Shown: positions 15,705 through 24,770, counted from the first letter of the stretch. The stretch: DNA of 64,000 nt from Arcobacter sp. F2176 (GCF_004116465.1 NZ_PDJV01000009.1:86160-150159), one strand, 5' to 3'. The notes: a model not told the origin generated them from the letters alone. Translations and numbers: made by a program.

Positions 15705-17036
15705 GTGAAACAAATTCTTTGGTTTAGACGTGATTTAAGAATAAGAGATAATAAAATCTTAGAAAAAGCATCTAATGAAGTAATGCCCATATTTATTTTT
15801 GATAAAAATATTTTAGAGAAACTTGATATTGAGGATAAAAGAGTCACTTTTATTTATGATGCAGTATTAGCTTTAAGAAAATCACTTCAAAGTCTTGGTT
15901 TAGATTTATATATATTTTATGATATTCCTAAAAATGTATTTATTGAACTTGAGAAGTTAGGTTTTGATGAAGTTTTATGTTCAAGTGATTTTGATTCATA
16001 TGCTATAAAAAGAGATAAACAGATAAATGAAATAATACCTTTAAAAAGATATTTAGACTCATTTTTAATCAATCCCAGAAAAAACCTAAAAAAAGATGGA
16101 ATACCTTATAAGGTATTTACTCCTTTTTACAAATCATTATCTTGGTTGAGTTCCTCAGATAAAATAGGAGAAGCCCAAATAAATCAAAATCAAAAACTAT
16201 ATAAATATGAAAATAAAACTCCTTCTTTAGAAGAGTTAGGATTTAAAAGAGCTGATTTACCAGAGTTTTTAAAAAAAACACCAGAAGATAGACTAAATGA
16301 TTTTAGAGAAAAAGTAGAAGAGTATGGAAAAAACAGAGATATATTTTATAAAGATGGAACTTCAAATTTAGGAGTTGATTTAAGATTTGGAACTTTATCA
16401 CCCAGAATGATTTTTAATGAAATAAAAGAACTAAATAAAAAAAACAGTGAAATATTTATAAGACAGCTTTTTTGGAGAGAGTTTTATAACTATATTTTAT
16501 TTCATTTTCCAAAAAGTGAAAATGAAAACTGGAAGAACATAGAAATATCTTGGAGTGAAGATGAAGAAGATTTTCAAAAGTGGTGCGAAGGAAAAACGGG
16601 AGTTCCCATAATAGATGCAGCAATGAGACACTTTAATAAAACAGGAATGATGCACAATCGACTTAGAATGATTGTCTCTTCTTTTTTATGTAAAAATTTA
16701 CTAATAGACTGGAAAAAAGGTGAGCAATATTTTGCAAAAAGACTGCTTGATTATGATGCTAGTTCAAATATAGGCTCTTGGCAATGGGCTGCAAGTACAG
16801 GGGCTGATAGTGTTCCTTATTTTAGAATTTTTAATCCATACTTGCAATCAGCAAAATTTGATAAAGAAGCTATATTTATAAAAAGTGTAATTCCTGAACT
16901 TAAAGATGTAGATGCGAAACTAATACATGTAGAAGGTGCTTTAAAAGATAAATATATAAGTTCAATAGTAAATATGAAGTATTCAAGAGATAGAGCAATA
17001 AGAGCGTTTAAAGAGGCAAAAAATGCAAAAGTATGA
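15705..17036 (+). CDS. phrB: Deoxyribodipyrimidine photolyase
   Basis: A 443-residue member of the class I CPD photolyase/cryptochrome family. It starts KQILWFRRDLRIRDN, the typical N-terminus of the alpha/beta antenna domain. The FAD-binding C-terminal half contains RQLFWREFYNYILFHFP, a GVPIIDAAMRHFNKTGMMHN block and DASSNIGSWQWAASTGADS. The enzyme uses blue light to split pyrimidine dimers. The start is GTG at 15705, with its ribosome binding site in a hairpin arm. It overlaps the next gene by 14 bases and heads a seven-gene stress cluster. It could be a cryptochrome, but the conserved tail and context favour repair. Confidence 0.92.
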   Translation: MKQILWFRRDLRIRDNKILEKASNEVMPIFIFDKNILEKLDIEDKRVTFIYDAVLALRKSLQSLGLDLYIFYDIPKNVFIELEKLGFDEVLCSSDFDSYAIKRDKQINEIIPLKRYLDSFLINPRKNLKKDGIPYKVFTPFYKSLSWLSSSDKIGEAQINQNQKLYKYENKTPSLEELGFKRADLPEFLKKTPEDRLNDFREKVEEYGKNRDIFYKDGTSNLGVDLRFGTLSPRMIFNEIKELNKKNSEIFIRQLFWREFYNYILFHFPKSENENWKNIEISWSEDEEDFQKWCEGKTGVPIIDAAMRHFNKTGMMHNRLRMIVSSFLCKNLLIDWKKGEQYFAKRLLDYDASSNIGSWQWAASTGADSVPYFRIFNPYLQSAKFDKEAIFIKSVIPELKDVDAKLIHVEGALKDKYISSIVNMKYSRDRAIRAFKEAKNAKV

Positions 17037-18441
17037 TTTAGCAATAATTGGTTCTGGTATTGGGGGATCGTTAATTGGAGCATTGAATAAAGATAAAAGT
17101 CATATTCTTTTTGAAAAGGATTCTAATCTTGGGGGATGTGCTAGTACTTTTAAAAGATTTGGAAATTATTATAACGCAGGAGCTACTACTTTTGTAGGAT
17201 ATGAAGATAATCATCTTATAAAGAATATATTTAAACAAATTGGCTATGTACCTGATATAGTTGAATCAAAAATAGCAATAAGAACAATTCAAAATAAAAA
17301 AGTAGTAGATAGAATAAGAGATTTTGAAATTTTTTTATCTCAAATACAAGAAAACTATCCCAATAAAAATAATAGGATTTTTTGGGAAAAAATTAAAAGT
17401 ATTGATGAAAAATTTTGGCAAATAAAAAATATACATTTTGCAAAATATAGTCTAAAGTCTTATTTGAAATCCTTGCTTACTTTTAAAGATTTGATTGGGA
17501 CTTTTGAAATGGATTTATTTAAAAGTGCAAACTCTTTTATAAAAGAGACTTTGGGTGAGATAAGCCAAGAATATCAAAGTTTTATAGATGCTCAACTTCT
17601 TATTACGGTACAGAGTAAATCAAAAGATGTTTCTTTATTATCTATGTCTTTAGGATTATCTTACCCTTTTCATAAAGTATTTTATGTAAATAATGGCATG
17701 GGAACTATAATTGAAGATTTATTAAAAGATGTAAATGTTCACAAAAATGAAGAGATAATTAAAATCAGAAAATCAAAAGATTCTTATATAATTAATTCCT
17801 CAAAAGGTGAATATAAAGCAAAAAATATTGTGTTAAATACAACTATATATGATAGTAAAAATCTTTTTGATAAAAAAATAAAGAACTATTATGAAAAGTT
17901 TGATTTTAGTGATCAAAGTGCTTTTACGACATACCTTACAATTAATAGTAAAGAAGAGTTTTTAGAACACTATCAAATCATATTAAAGCCTGATATCCCA
18001 AATTGTATTTCCAACTCATTTTTTATCTCTTTTTCAAAACTAAGTGATGAGAAAATGAGTCAAAATGGATATAGTGTAACTATTTCAACTCATACAAAAG
18101 TCACTACTTGGAAAATTTTATCAAAAGATGATTATAAAAAACAAAAAGAGTTGACACAAAACTTTATATTAGAGCATTTTTTAGATTATTTTGATAATAT
18201 AAATATAGAACAAATAACAAAAATATTCTCTGCTACTTGTTTGACTTTTCAAAGATTTATAGGAAGAGCAAATTGTGGAGGAAAAGCTATAAATGTAAAA
18301 TCAGCTTTACAAATTCCTTCTTGTAGAACTCCTTTTAAGGGCTTATACAATGTAGGAGATACCATATTTGCTGGTCAAGGTTGGCCAGGTGTTGCTTTAG
18401 GTGCTAGTATATTAAATAAGGAGCTAAATGAAAAGCTTTGA
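17023..18441 (+). CDS. FAD-dependent oxidoreductase (phytoene desaturase / carotenoid isomerase-like)
   Basis: A 472-residue flavoprotein with an N-terminal Rossmann motif, DLAIIGSGIGGSLIGA, and a second glycine-rich element GGCASTFKRFGNYYNAGAT typical of the CrtI/CrtISO amine-oxidase-like clan. The C-terminus has GLYNVGDTIFAGQGWPGVALGA, the distal FAD-binding segment. Carotenoid enzymes belong to this clan, but no phytoene synthase is seen here and the substrate is unknown. It is translationally coupled to the photolyase and overlaps the histidine kinase gene by 14 bases. Flavin oxidoreductases are often partnered with photolyases in light-stress clusters. Confidence 0.82.
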   Translation: MQKYDLAIIGSGIGGSLIGALNKDKSHILFEKDSNLGGCASTFKRFGNYYNAGATTFVGYEDNHLIKNIFKQIGYVPDIVESKIAIRTIQNKKVVDRIRDFEIFLSQIQENYPNKNNRIFWEKIKSIDEKFWQIKNIHFAKYSLKSYLKSLLTFKDLIGTFEMDLFKSANSFIKETLGEISQEYQSFIDAQLLITVQSKSKDVSLLSMSLGLSYPFHKVFYVNNGMGTIIEDLLKDVNVHKNEEIIKIRKSKDSYIINSSKGEYKAKNIVLNTTIYDSKNLFDKKIKNYYEKFDFSDQSAFTTYLTINSKEEFLEHYQIILKPDIPNCISNSFFISFSKLSDEKMSQNGYSVTISTHTKVTTWKILSKDDYKKQKELTQNFILEHFLDYFDNINIEQITKIFSATCLTFQRFIGRANCGGKAINVKSALQIPSCRTPFKGLYNVGDTIFAGQGWPGVALGASILNKELNEKL

Positions 18442-19417
18442 ATTACAAATTTCTTATAAAGATTGGCTTTATATAATTATTATAGGAATATTCTTTGGTT
18501 TTTTGATTTCTTTAGTTTTTTATTATATAAATGAAGAGATTAGATATTTTTCAACTATAGCTTTTAGTACTTCATGTGCTTTTTTTATCTCTTTTTTTTC
18601 CTTTTTATTTATCTCTATTTCAAACTTTTATATTTTGCCAAATATTCAAAAAAAGTATTGGTATTTTATTAGTTTCATTTTCTCTTTTTTAGCTGGTTGG
18701 TGTGGTTTTTCTTTAACATTTTTTCTATTTGATGATACATACCCAATAGTAAAACTCATATCTTTTTATTGGTTAGATATAAGTTTTACTATTGGACTAT
18801 TGACTTTTTTGATTGGTTTAATATTGCATCAGTTCATCTCAATGAAATATAAAAATGAAATAGCCCATAGTGAAGTTTTACAGACGAAATTAGAAGCTTT
18901 AGAAAGTGAGTTAAATCCTCACTTTTTATTTAATGCTTTAAATTCTATTTCTGAACTAATTTATCAAGACCAGAAAAAAGCAGAAGAATCAGTTTTAAAA
19001 TTATCAAAGTTTTTAAGAAATGCGATTACAAAAAAAGGTTTGATTGATTTAAAAAGTGAAATTGATATGTTAAATACATATTTGCATATAGAAAATATAA
19101 GATTTGATGAAAAAATAGTTTTTAATTTAAATTGTGATGAAAAATACTATGATATGCTTTTACCGAAATTTTCAATACAACTCTTGGTAGAAAATGCAAT
19201 AAAACACGGTTTTACAGGAAAAAGTTTAATTATTGATGTAAATGTAAATGATAAAAAAATAGAAGTAACAAATAGCGGAAAGATTACTTCAAAAGTTATT
19301 TTTGGAGTAGGATTAAACAATTTGCAAAAAAGATTACAAATTCTTAAAATTGGGTATTTAAAAAGTTCAATAGAAAATGATAAAATGAAGTTTACAATAT
19401 ATAGGAGTAATAGATGA
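18428..19417 (+). CDS. LytS-type sensor histidine kinase
   Basis: A 329-residue membrane kinase with four or five N-terminal transmembrane helices (about residues 15-140) that leave little periplasmic domain, so the signal is probably sensed in the membrane. The HisKA_7/His_kinase domain has the phosphorylated histidine in LESELNPHFLFNALNSI (around residue 164) and an N-box LLVENAIKHGF; the ATPase domain carries a shortened G-box, GVGLNNLQKRL. It is the partner of the LytTR response regulator that overlaps it by 4 bases. A light-, redox- or membrane-stress signal is suggested by the cluster but not shown. Confidence 0.9.
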   Translation: MKSFELQISYKDWLYIIIIGIFFGFLISLVFYYINEEIRYFSTIAFSTSCAFFISFFSFLFISISNFYILPNIQKKYWYFISFIFSFLAGWCGFSLTFFLFDDTYPIVKLISFYWLDISFTIGLLTFLIGLILHQFISMKYKNEIAHSEVLQTKLEALESELNPHFLFNALNSISELIYQDQKKAEESVLKLSKFLRNAITKKGLIDLKSEIDMLNTYLHIENIRFDEKIVFNLNCDEKYYDMLLPKFSIQLLVENAIKHGFTGKSLIIDVNVNDKKIEVTNSGKITSKVIFGVGLNNLQKRLQILKIGYLKSSIENDKMKFTIYRSNR

Positions 19418-20124
19418 AAATAATGATAGTCGATGATGAAAAATTAGCTCTAAGTAGATTAACAAGACTTTTAAATGAAGAGGGAATAGAGGATATTGTA
19501 AGTTTTGATTCTCCAAGTCTTGCATTGGTAGAAGCTACAAAGCAAAAATTCGATGTAGTTTTTCTAGACATCTCAATGCCTCAAATGAATGGCCTAGAAC
19601 TTGCAAATACTATTTTATCTCTTGAACCAAAGACTTTTATTGTATTTCAAACAGCATATAGTGAGTATGCAATAGAGGCTTTTAAAATTGGTGGAATAGA
19701 TTATTTAATGAAACCAATAGAAAGCGATGATATAAAAAGAGTACTAGAAAAAATAAAGAGTTTTAAACAATCAAGCCAATCAAGTGATGAAAAACTTCTA
19801 GGAAAAAGAGGAAATAAAATATATCTAATCAAACTTGATGATATATATTTTATAAAAGCAGATTTGGATGAGGTACTGGTTCGTATAAAAGATGCAGATG
19901 TATATGTGAAAAGGAAAATTGGAGATTTAGAAAAGCTTTTAGATAAAAAGAAATTTTTTAGAATACATCGTTCAATCATTGTAAATGTTGATAAAATAAA
20001 ATCAATGGAAAGTGTTGAACAATCAAAACTTACTATTAGCTTTGAAAATATTGATTCAGTTGTGACAAGTTCTAAAGATGGAGCAAAAGAATTTAGAGAA
20101 TATTTAGAAAGAAGAAGTCTTTAA
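19414..20124 (+). CDS. LytTR-family response regulator
   Basis: A 236-residue regulator. The receiver domain starts MKIMIVDDEKLALSRL; the phosphoacceptor aspartate is in VVFLDISMPQMNG (about residue 52) and the switch lysine in DYLMKPIE. The C-terminal LytTR DNA-binding domain begins near GNKIYLIKLDDIYFIKAD and contains FFRIHRSIIVNVDKI. It pairs with the overlapping LytS-type kinase. Imperfect direct repeats around a promoter are the usual LytTR targets. It probably controls the photolyase cluster itself or the glutathione peroxidase gene, which starts 67 bases downstream. Confidence 0.92.
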   Translation: MKIMIVDDEKLALSRLTRLLNEEGIEDIVSFDSPSLALVEATKQKFDVVFLDISMPQMNGLELANTILSLEPKTFIVFQTAYSEYAIEAFKIGGIDYLMKPIESDDIKRVLEKIKSFKQSSQSSDEKLLGKRGNKIYLIKLDDIYFIKADLDEVLVRIKDADVYVKRKIGDLEKLLDKKKFFRIHRSIIVNVDKIKSMESVEQSKLTISFENIDSVVTSSKDGAKEFREYLERRSL

Positions 20125-20190
20125 ACTGACAAAAAACTACTACTAATCCTTTTATTTTGATGATAAAATTTTGAAAATAGAAGGATTAAT

Positions 20191-20724
20191 ATGAAAAGAT
20201 TACTATCAACTTTACTTTTTTTTATTCCTATGTTAGGAATATCTCAAACATCAATTTATGACATTAAAGTAAAAACTATAGATAATGAAGAAATATCTTT
20301 ATCAAAATATAAAAATAGAGTTATGTTAATAGTAAATGTTGCTAGTAAATGTGGCTTTACTTATCAATATGAAGGCTTAGAAAAATTACATGAAAAATAT
20401 TCTTCAAAAGGTTTAAGTATTTTGGGTTTTCCTTGTAACCAATTTATGAATCAAGAACCAGGAACAAATGAAGATATAAAAGAGTTTTGTTCCTTGACTT
20501 ATCAAGTAAAATTTGACATGTTCTCAAAAATAGATGTAAATGGTGATGATACTTCACCTTTATATAAATATTTAAAATCATCTCAATCAGGTTTATTTGG
20601 TACAGGTATTATAAAATGGAATTTTACAAAGTTTTTAGTTGATAGAAATGGTAAAGTAATAAAAAGATACTCACCTTCCACTAATCCAAGTGAAATAGAA
20701 AATGACATAAAAGAGTTATTATGA
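20191..20724 (+). CDS. Glutathione peroxidase family protein (exported)
   Basis: A 177-residue protein with a signal peptide (about residues 1-20, ending GISQ), so it is likely periplasmic. The thioredoxin-fold peroxidase signatures are all present: NVASKCGFT with the catalytic cysteine (residue 54), GFPCNQFMNQEPGT, and IKWNFTKFLVDRNG. The selenocysteine of animal enzymes is replaced by cysteine, as usual in bacteria. Such enzymes reduce hydrogen or lipid peroxides, often using thioredoxin rather than glutathione. ATG at 20191 has AAGGA seven bases upstream. It overlaps the SRPBCC gene by 4 bases, and a separate promoter in the 66-base gap after the regulator is likely. Confidence 0.9.
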   Translation: MKRLLSTLLFFIPMLGISQTSIYDIKVKTIDNEEISLSKYKNRVMLIVNVASKCGFTYQYEGLEKLHEKYSSKGLSILGFPCNQFMNQEPGTNEDIKEFCSLTYQVKFDMFSKIDVNGDDTSPLYKYLKSSQSGLFGTGIIKWNFTKFLVDRNGKVIKRYSPSTNPSEIENDIKELL

Positions 20725-21176
20725 AAAGATACGAAAAAACATCACTTATCTCATGTAGTATAGATGAGCTATTTGAGTTTCATTTAGACTCAAATAATAT
20801 AAAGAAAATTACCCCAAAAGATACAAAAGTAGAACTTCTAAGTAAAGATTTTGTACCAACAGAAGGCAAAGTTTTGAAAATAAAAACTACAAAATTTTTT
20901 GTACCAACTTTATGGGAAGTTGAAATTAGTTTGATTAAAAAACCAAATATGCTAGTAGATACTGCTGTTAAGTCACCTTTTGAATTTTGGAGACACTCTC
21001 ATATTTTTACAAAAAAAGGTAATGTTTGTGAATTAAAAGATGTAATTGAATATGAAATGCCATTTGGCTTTATAGGTAATATTTTTTCTTCTTTTATGGA
21101 AAAACAACTTGATAGTATGTTCTCATACAGACATAAACAAACTAAAATAATATTAGAAAAGAAGGATAAAGCTTGA
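20721..21176 (+). CDS. SRPBCC-superfamily protein (COG4276-like)
   Basis: A 151-residue protein with the predicted START/Bet v1-like fold: an N-terminal strand RYEKTSLISCSIDELFEFHLDSNN, followed by alternating strands (VELLSKDFVPTEGKVLKIK, WEVEISLIKKP) and a C-terminal helix (SYRHKQTKIILEKK). Related proteins of the same size are encoded beside photolyase and SDR/FAD genes in many proteobacterial stress clusters, with no known ligand. It is coupled by 4-base overlaps to glutathione peroxidase and to ferrochelatase. A role in binding a lipid, quinone or porphyrin is conceivable; only the fold and context are supported. Confidence 0.75.
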   Translation: MKRYEKTSLISCSIDELFEFHLDSNNIKKITPKDTKVELLSKDFVPTEGKVLKIKTTKFFVPTLWEVEISLIKKPNMLVDTAVKSPFEFWRHSHIFTKKGNVCELKDVIEYEMPFGFIGNIFSSFMEKQLDSMFSYRHKQTKIILEKKDKA

Positions 21177-22105
21177 AAAAAGCAGTTGTATTGATGAATA
21201 TGGGTGGACCAAATAATTTAGATGAAGTAAAAGTTTTTTTGACAAATATGTTTAATGACAAATATATAATAGGCGCTCCTCAACCAATAAGAGCAATGAT
21301 TGGATTTTTAATTACAAGTTTAAGAACAAAAGAATCACAAAAAAACTATGCTTTGCTTGGTGGAATATCACCAATAGTTGGACATACAAAAAGACTTGTT
21401 AGAAGATTAAATGAAAGAATGGAAGATAAAGATATCTTTTATGCCATGAGATATACTCCTCCTTTTTCAAAAGAAGTAGTAAAACAACTAAGAGAGTATG
21501 ATGAAATTATTGCTTTTCCTATGTATCCACATTACTCTAGTACAACGACAAAGTCTTCAATTGAAGACTTTCAAAAGGCTTTAAAAAAGGCAAAGATAAA
21601 TACTCCTGTTAAGACTATAAATAGTTATTATGACAATGAAAAATACAATAAAGTAATAGTTGAAAGAATAAAAGAGAGATTAGCTGGAGATAACTCAGAA
21701 GAGTTTGAATTGGTCTTTTCTGCCCATGGACTTACTCAAAGAGTTATTGACAAAGGTGATTTATATCAAAAACACATTTTAGCAAATGTTGAGTGTGCAA
21801 AAAAAGAGTTAGAAAAACAAGGGATAAAATTCAAAGATATCCATGTAGCTTATCAATCAAGACTTGGTCCTATGGAGTGGTTAAGACCTTATATGGATGA
21901 TAAGTTAAGAGAACTTGGAGATAAAGTTTTAGTCTATCCTATCTCATTTACAGTAGATAATTCAGAGACAGAATTTGAACTTGTAATGGAGTATAAAGAG
22001 ATAGCGGATGAGGTAGGAATAAAAGATTATAGAGTTGCAAAAGCTCCAAATCATCATCCACTTTTTATGGAAGCTTTAAGTGAGCTTTTTGAGCAGGCAG
22101 TATAA
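21173..22105 (+). CDS. hemH: Ferrochelatase
   Basis: A 310-residue protein of normal ferrochelatase length that inserts Fe2+ into protoporphyrin IX in the last step of heme synthesis. Visible family sequences: VVLMNMGGPNNLDEVKVFL at the N-terminus, FPMYPHYSSTTTKSS, the metal-ligand histidine in FSAHGL, YQSRLGPMEWLRPY, and FTVDNSETEFELVMEY. The start is TTG at 21173, coupled by a 4-base overlap to the SRPBCC gene. It ends the stress cluster and converges on the UbiB-like gene one base away. Placing heme synthesis after photolyase and peroxidase genes makes sense because protoporphyrin is a strong photosensitiser; that link is inference. Confidence 0.94.
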   Translation: MKKAVVLMNMGGPNNLDEVKVFLTNMFNDKYIIGAPQPIRAMIGFLITSLRTKESQKNYALLGGISPIVGHTKRLVRRLNERMEDKDIFYAMRYTPPFSKEVVKQLREYDEIIAFPMYPHYSSTTTKSSIEDFQKALKKAKINTPVKTINSYYDNEKYNKVIVERIKERLAGDNSEEFELVFSAHGLTQRVIDKGDLYQKHILANVECAKKELEKQGIKFKDIHVAYQSRLGPMEWLRPYMDDKLRELGDKVLVYPISFTVDNSETEFELVMEYKEIADEVGIKDYRVAKAPNHHPLFMEALSELFEQAV

Positions 22106-22106
22106 A

Positions 22107-23642
22107 CTATTTGTAAAAAAGTTTTATAATACCTGCTAAAAATAATACTAAGGCAAAGCTTTTTAAATCTTTATCATACAAAAGAATAAAAAAGCTAGAT
22201 AGAATTAGAATTAAAGAGTTTGTGATTCCTTTTACATAACTTTTTAACTCTTTTGCTAAATACTCAATTTGATTATTTGAAACTTCAATTTGTAAAGTTC
22301 CCTCACTAGCTTTTTTTACTACATTTTTTAACTCTTTTACAAAAAATGGCAAATCTTTTACTTCATCAATAATTGTCTCTGTAATTGTATCTTTTGCCCC
22401 AAGAGCTTTAGGAAGATTATTTTGCAAGATTGGTAGAATATCTTTTATTCCATTGAAATTTTCTATATAAGTAGTTCCTAAACCTTCTACAATAGCACTA
22501 ACTCTTAAGATATAAATCGCATCACTTGGTAGTTTAAAAGGCATATTTCTAGTTGTTTCTAAAATCTCAAAGGCAAGTTTTTGCATAGATTCACTACTTA
22601 AATTATCATTTGAAAATATATCAAACATATTTGAAGTAAATTCTGCAAGTTCGGAAGTAGGGGCTTCATATGATATGGTTCCAAGTTTTTTACTCGCAGC
22701 AATATAGAGTTCATAATTTTGTTCATTGGCTGCTTTAATTAACTCAATTATTGCGATTCTTTTATCGTTTGGTACAGTTTTTACCATACCAAAATCAAGT
22801 AAAATAAGTTCACCCTTTTTATTTACAAGTAAATTCCCAGGGTGGGGGTCTGCATGAAAGTATCCATTTATAAGCATTTGAGTAGTATAAAAATCAACCA
22901 AATTGGCAATTATTTTTTTAAAATCAATTTTATGTTTAAAGATATTTTCTTTATCATCAAATCTAAATCCTTCTTCATAACTCATAACAATAGCATCATC
23001 ACTACAATACTCTTCATATGGTTTAGGAAATTTTATACCACTATTTTCATATACATGGGAAAATTTTTTTAGATTTGATAACTCTTTATTTAGTGAAACT
23101 TCTTCTTTAATCATTTTTGAAAATTCTACAATAACAGCTTCTATAGAGTTTTTAGTATAGTGTGAAAATAGGGGTTTAAATAAAAAATTAAAAAAGCTTA
23201 TGATTTTTATATCAGCTAAAATTTGTTTTTTTATGCCATCTCTTCTTAATTTTACAGCAACTTTTTCTCCACTATTTAAATATGCCACATGAACTTGTCC
23301 AATAGAGGCAGAAGCTATGGCATTTTTATCAAAGCTCTTGAAAGTAAGATTTTTAAAGGCTTTATTATAAATCTTTTCATAACTTTTTTCATTCATTGGT
23401 GGGATTTGATCATGAAGATTTTTTAATTCATCAAGATAGTCTTGTGAGAAAAAATCAGATCTAGTAGCCAATACTTGAGCTAATTTTATAAAACTAGCTC
23501 CCAAATCAACAATAGTATTTTTTAATTTTTTTGGTTTAAGGGGTTTTAAAAATAAAAAGCTATCTTTTCTTTTTATAACTAAATAAATAGTTAATAAAAA
23601 AAGAAATACACTTAGTATTCTTTTTGGTGAATAATTATTTAT
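22107..23642 (-). CDS. ABC1 / UbiB-family atypical kinase, apparent ATA start
   Basis: Family motifs are clear: an N-terminal FIKLAQVLATRSD (variant of KxGQ), alanine-rich ASASIGQVHVAYL, HADPHPGNLLVNKKG and LLDFGMV; two C-terminal transmembrane helices end the protein. Members support ubiquinone/menaquinone metabolism. The first ATG/GTG/TTG in frame is a TTG at 23504, inside the conserved segment LGASFIKLAQ and without a ribosome binding site. The frame stays open for 46 codons upstream, encoding a membrane-helix-like ILSVFLFLLTIYLVI and KPKKLKNTIVD. The best start is ATA at 23640-23642, with AGAGGA six bases upstream. It overlaps the preceding TAA as ATAA, where ATGA would be expected. That gives 511 residues, normal for the family. 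Confidence 0.72.
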   Translation of the reverse strand: MNNYSPKRILSVFLFLLTIYLVIKRKDSFLFLKPLKPKKLKNTIVDLGASFIKLAQVLATRSDFFSQDYLDELKNLHDQIPPMNEKSYEKIYNKAFKNLTFKSFDKNAIASASIGQVHVAYLNSGEKVAVKLRRDGIKKQILADIKIISFFNFLFKPLFSHYTKNSIEAVIVEFSKMIKEEVSLNKELSNLKKFSHVYENSGIKFPKPYEEYCSDDAIVMSYEEGFRFDDKENIFKHKIDFKKIIANLVDFYTTQMLINGYFHADPHPGNLLVNKKGELILLDFGMVKTVPNDKRIAIIELIKAANEQNYELYIAASKKLGTISYEAPTSELAEFTSNMFDIFSNDNLSSESMQKLAFEILETTRNMPFKLPSDAIYILRVSAIVEGLGTTYIENFNGIKDILPILQNNLPKALGAKDTITETIIDEVKDLPFFVKELKNVVKKASEGTLQIEVSNNQIEYLAKELKSYVKGITNSLILILSSFFILLYDKDLKSFALVLFLAGIIKLFYK

Positions 23643-23902
23643 TTTAAATCCTCTTTTAGTTTTTCTAAGTCTTGTTTTGTCGCAAGTCCTAGTTCATCAA
23701 TTACTTCTTTTAATATTCTTTTCATTTCATCTTTTGCTTTTTGTTCTTCATCTTTACCTTTTTGTTCAAGGGATTCTAAAAAGCTTTTTGCATCATCTTT
23801 TTTTAATTTACCTTTTTCTTCTAAGGCTTTTATCTCTTCTTCAACTTTTTCTCTGATAATGGCTGCTGCTCCAAAGCCTGTATTTAATAACTCTTTTAGC
23901 AT
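23639..23902 (-). CDS. Phasin-like coiled-coil protein (87 aa)
   Basis: An 87-residue protein rich in lysine and glutamate. It starts MLKELLNTGFGAAAIIREKVEEE and continues as heptad-like helix through EKGKLKKDDAKSFLESLEQKG to the C-terminus. This is the pattern of small phasin-like or PHA-granule-associated (PhaI/PhaF N-terminal) proteins, which coat granules or act as helical scaffolds. No PHA synthase is seen here. It precedes the UbiB-like gene with a 4-base overlap, an arrangement I have also seen described between short phasin-like ORFs and ABC1 kinases. Function in granules is unproven; coupling to quinone or membrane metabolism is equally possible. Confidence 0.7.
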   Translation of the reverse strand: MLKELLNTGFGAAAIIREKVEEEIKALEEKGKLKKDDAKSFLESLEQKGKDEEQKAKDEMKRILKEVIDELGLATKQDLEKLKEDLK

Positions 23903-23972
23903 TTTGATATCCTTTTAGATTTTTATTATTGTATATTATAAAATAATAATATATACCTTGGTAGTAAAAAAA

Positions 23973-24007
23973 TGTTAATTAGTATTTTAAAGTTAACTAA
24001 ATACTAA
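23973..24007 (-). terminator. Likely intrinsic terminator after thiD
   Basis: Read on the minus strand, TTAGTATTT (24007-23999) pairs with AAATACTAA (23987-23979), and a run of seven Ts follows a few bases further on (23970-23964). The TAG stop of thiD lies inside the first arm. Confidence 0.6.
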
Positions 24008-24770
24008 TAATTTCACCTGCTAACTTATGGGCAATTGGACCTTTCCCTGCACCTAAATTTGGTGCATTTTTTATTGCATGGAAAATAAATTCTTTCGAGA
24101 TACTAATTGATTCCTCAAGTGTTTTTCCAAGAGCTAAATTTGCTGCAATTGCACTTGAAAAACTACAACCTGTACCATGGGTATTTGAGGTATCTATAAA
24201 ATCAGATTGAAAAATCTTTTTTTGCTCATTTTTATAAAATAATATATCTATAGAGACTTTTTTATTATCAATTTGTTCTGTATGATTTTTTATTAAAACT
24301 TCACAAGGTATATTAGAAATCTTTTTTAAAGCATCCTTTCCAAAAAGTTCTTTTGCTTCATATAAATTTGGAGTAGTAACTTTTGAATATGGAAATAGAG
24401 TTTTTAAATTTTCAATTGCATCCTCATTTAAAAGTTTTGAACCAGCTTTTGATATAAAAACAGGATCAAAAACTATAGGAATGTTGAAATCTTTTATAGA
24501 ATCTCTGACAACATCAATAATATCATTTGAAAAAAGCATACCAATTTTTATGCAAGTTACATCAAAATCATCCAAAACTGCATCAATTTGGTCTTTTATA
24601 AAAGATGGACTTACTTCTTGAACATTTGTCACACCTTTTGTATTTTGTGAAGTCAAAACTGTGATTACACTACATCCAAAAACTCCAAATGCTTCAAATG
24701 TTTTTAAGTCAGCTTGAATTCCAGCTCCTGCACTACAATCACTTCCTGCTATGGTTAATACTACTTTCAA
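23997..24770 (-). CDS. thiD: Hydroxymethylpyrimidine kinase / phosphomethylpyrimidine kinase
   Basis: A 257-residue ribokinase-fold enzyme that phosphorylates HMP and HMP-P in thiamine synthesis. Motifs: VLTIAGSDCSAGAGIQADLKTFEAFG at the N-terminus (substrate loop), KIGMLFS, FDPVFISKAGS, and the anion hole/ATP site NTHGTGCSFSSAIAANLA. No thiE or thiM neighbour is present, and I see no TPP riboswitch in the upstream 60 bases. It appears to be transcribed alone, ending at a hairpin. Divergent from the chemoreceptor gene. Confidence 0.95.
   Translation of the reverse strand: MKVVLTIAGSDCSAGAGIQADLKTFEAFGVFGCSVITVLTSQNTKGVTNVQEVSPSFIKDQIDAVLDDFDVTCIKIGMLFSNDIIDVVRDSIKDFNIPIVFDPVFISKAGSKLLNEDAIENLKTLFPYSKVTTPNLYEAKELFGKDALKKISNIPCEVLIKNHTEQIDNKKVSIDILFYKNEQKKIFQSDFIDTSNTHGTGCSFSSAIAANLALGKTLEESISISKEFIFHAIKNAPNLGAGKGPIAHKLAGEIISI

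Noticed and set aside
23504..23504. TTG at 23504 as the UbiB-like start
   Set aside because: It lies inside the conserved LGASFIKLAQ segment, has no ribosome binding site and would remove a membrane-helix-like N-terminus.
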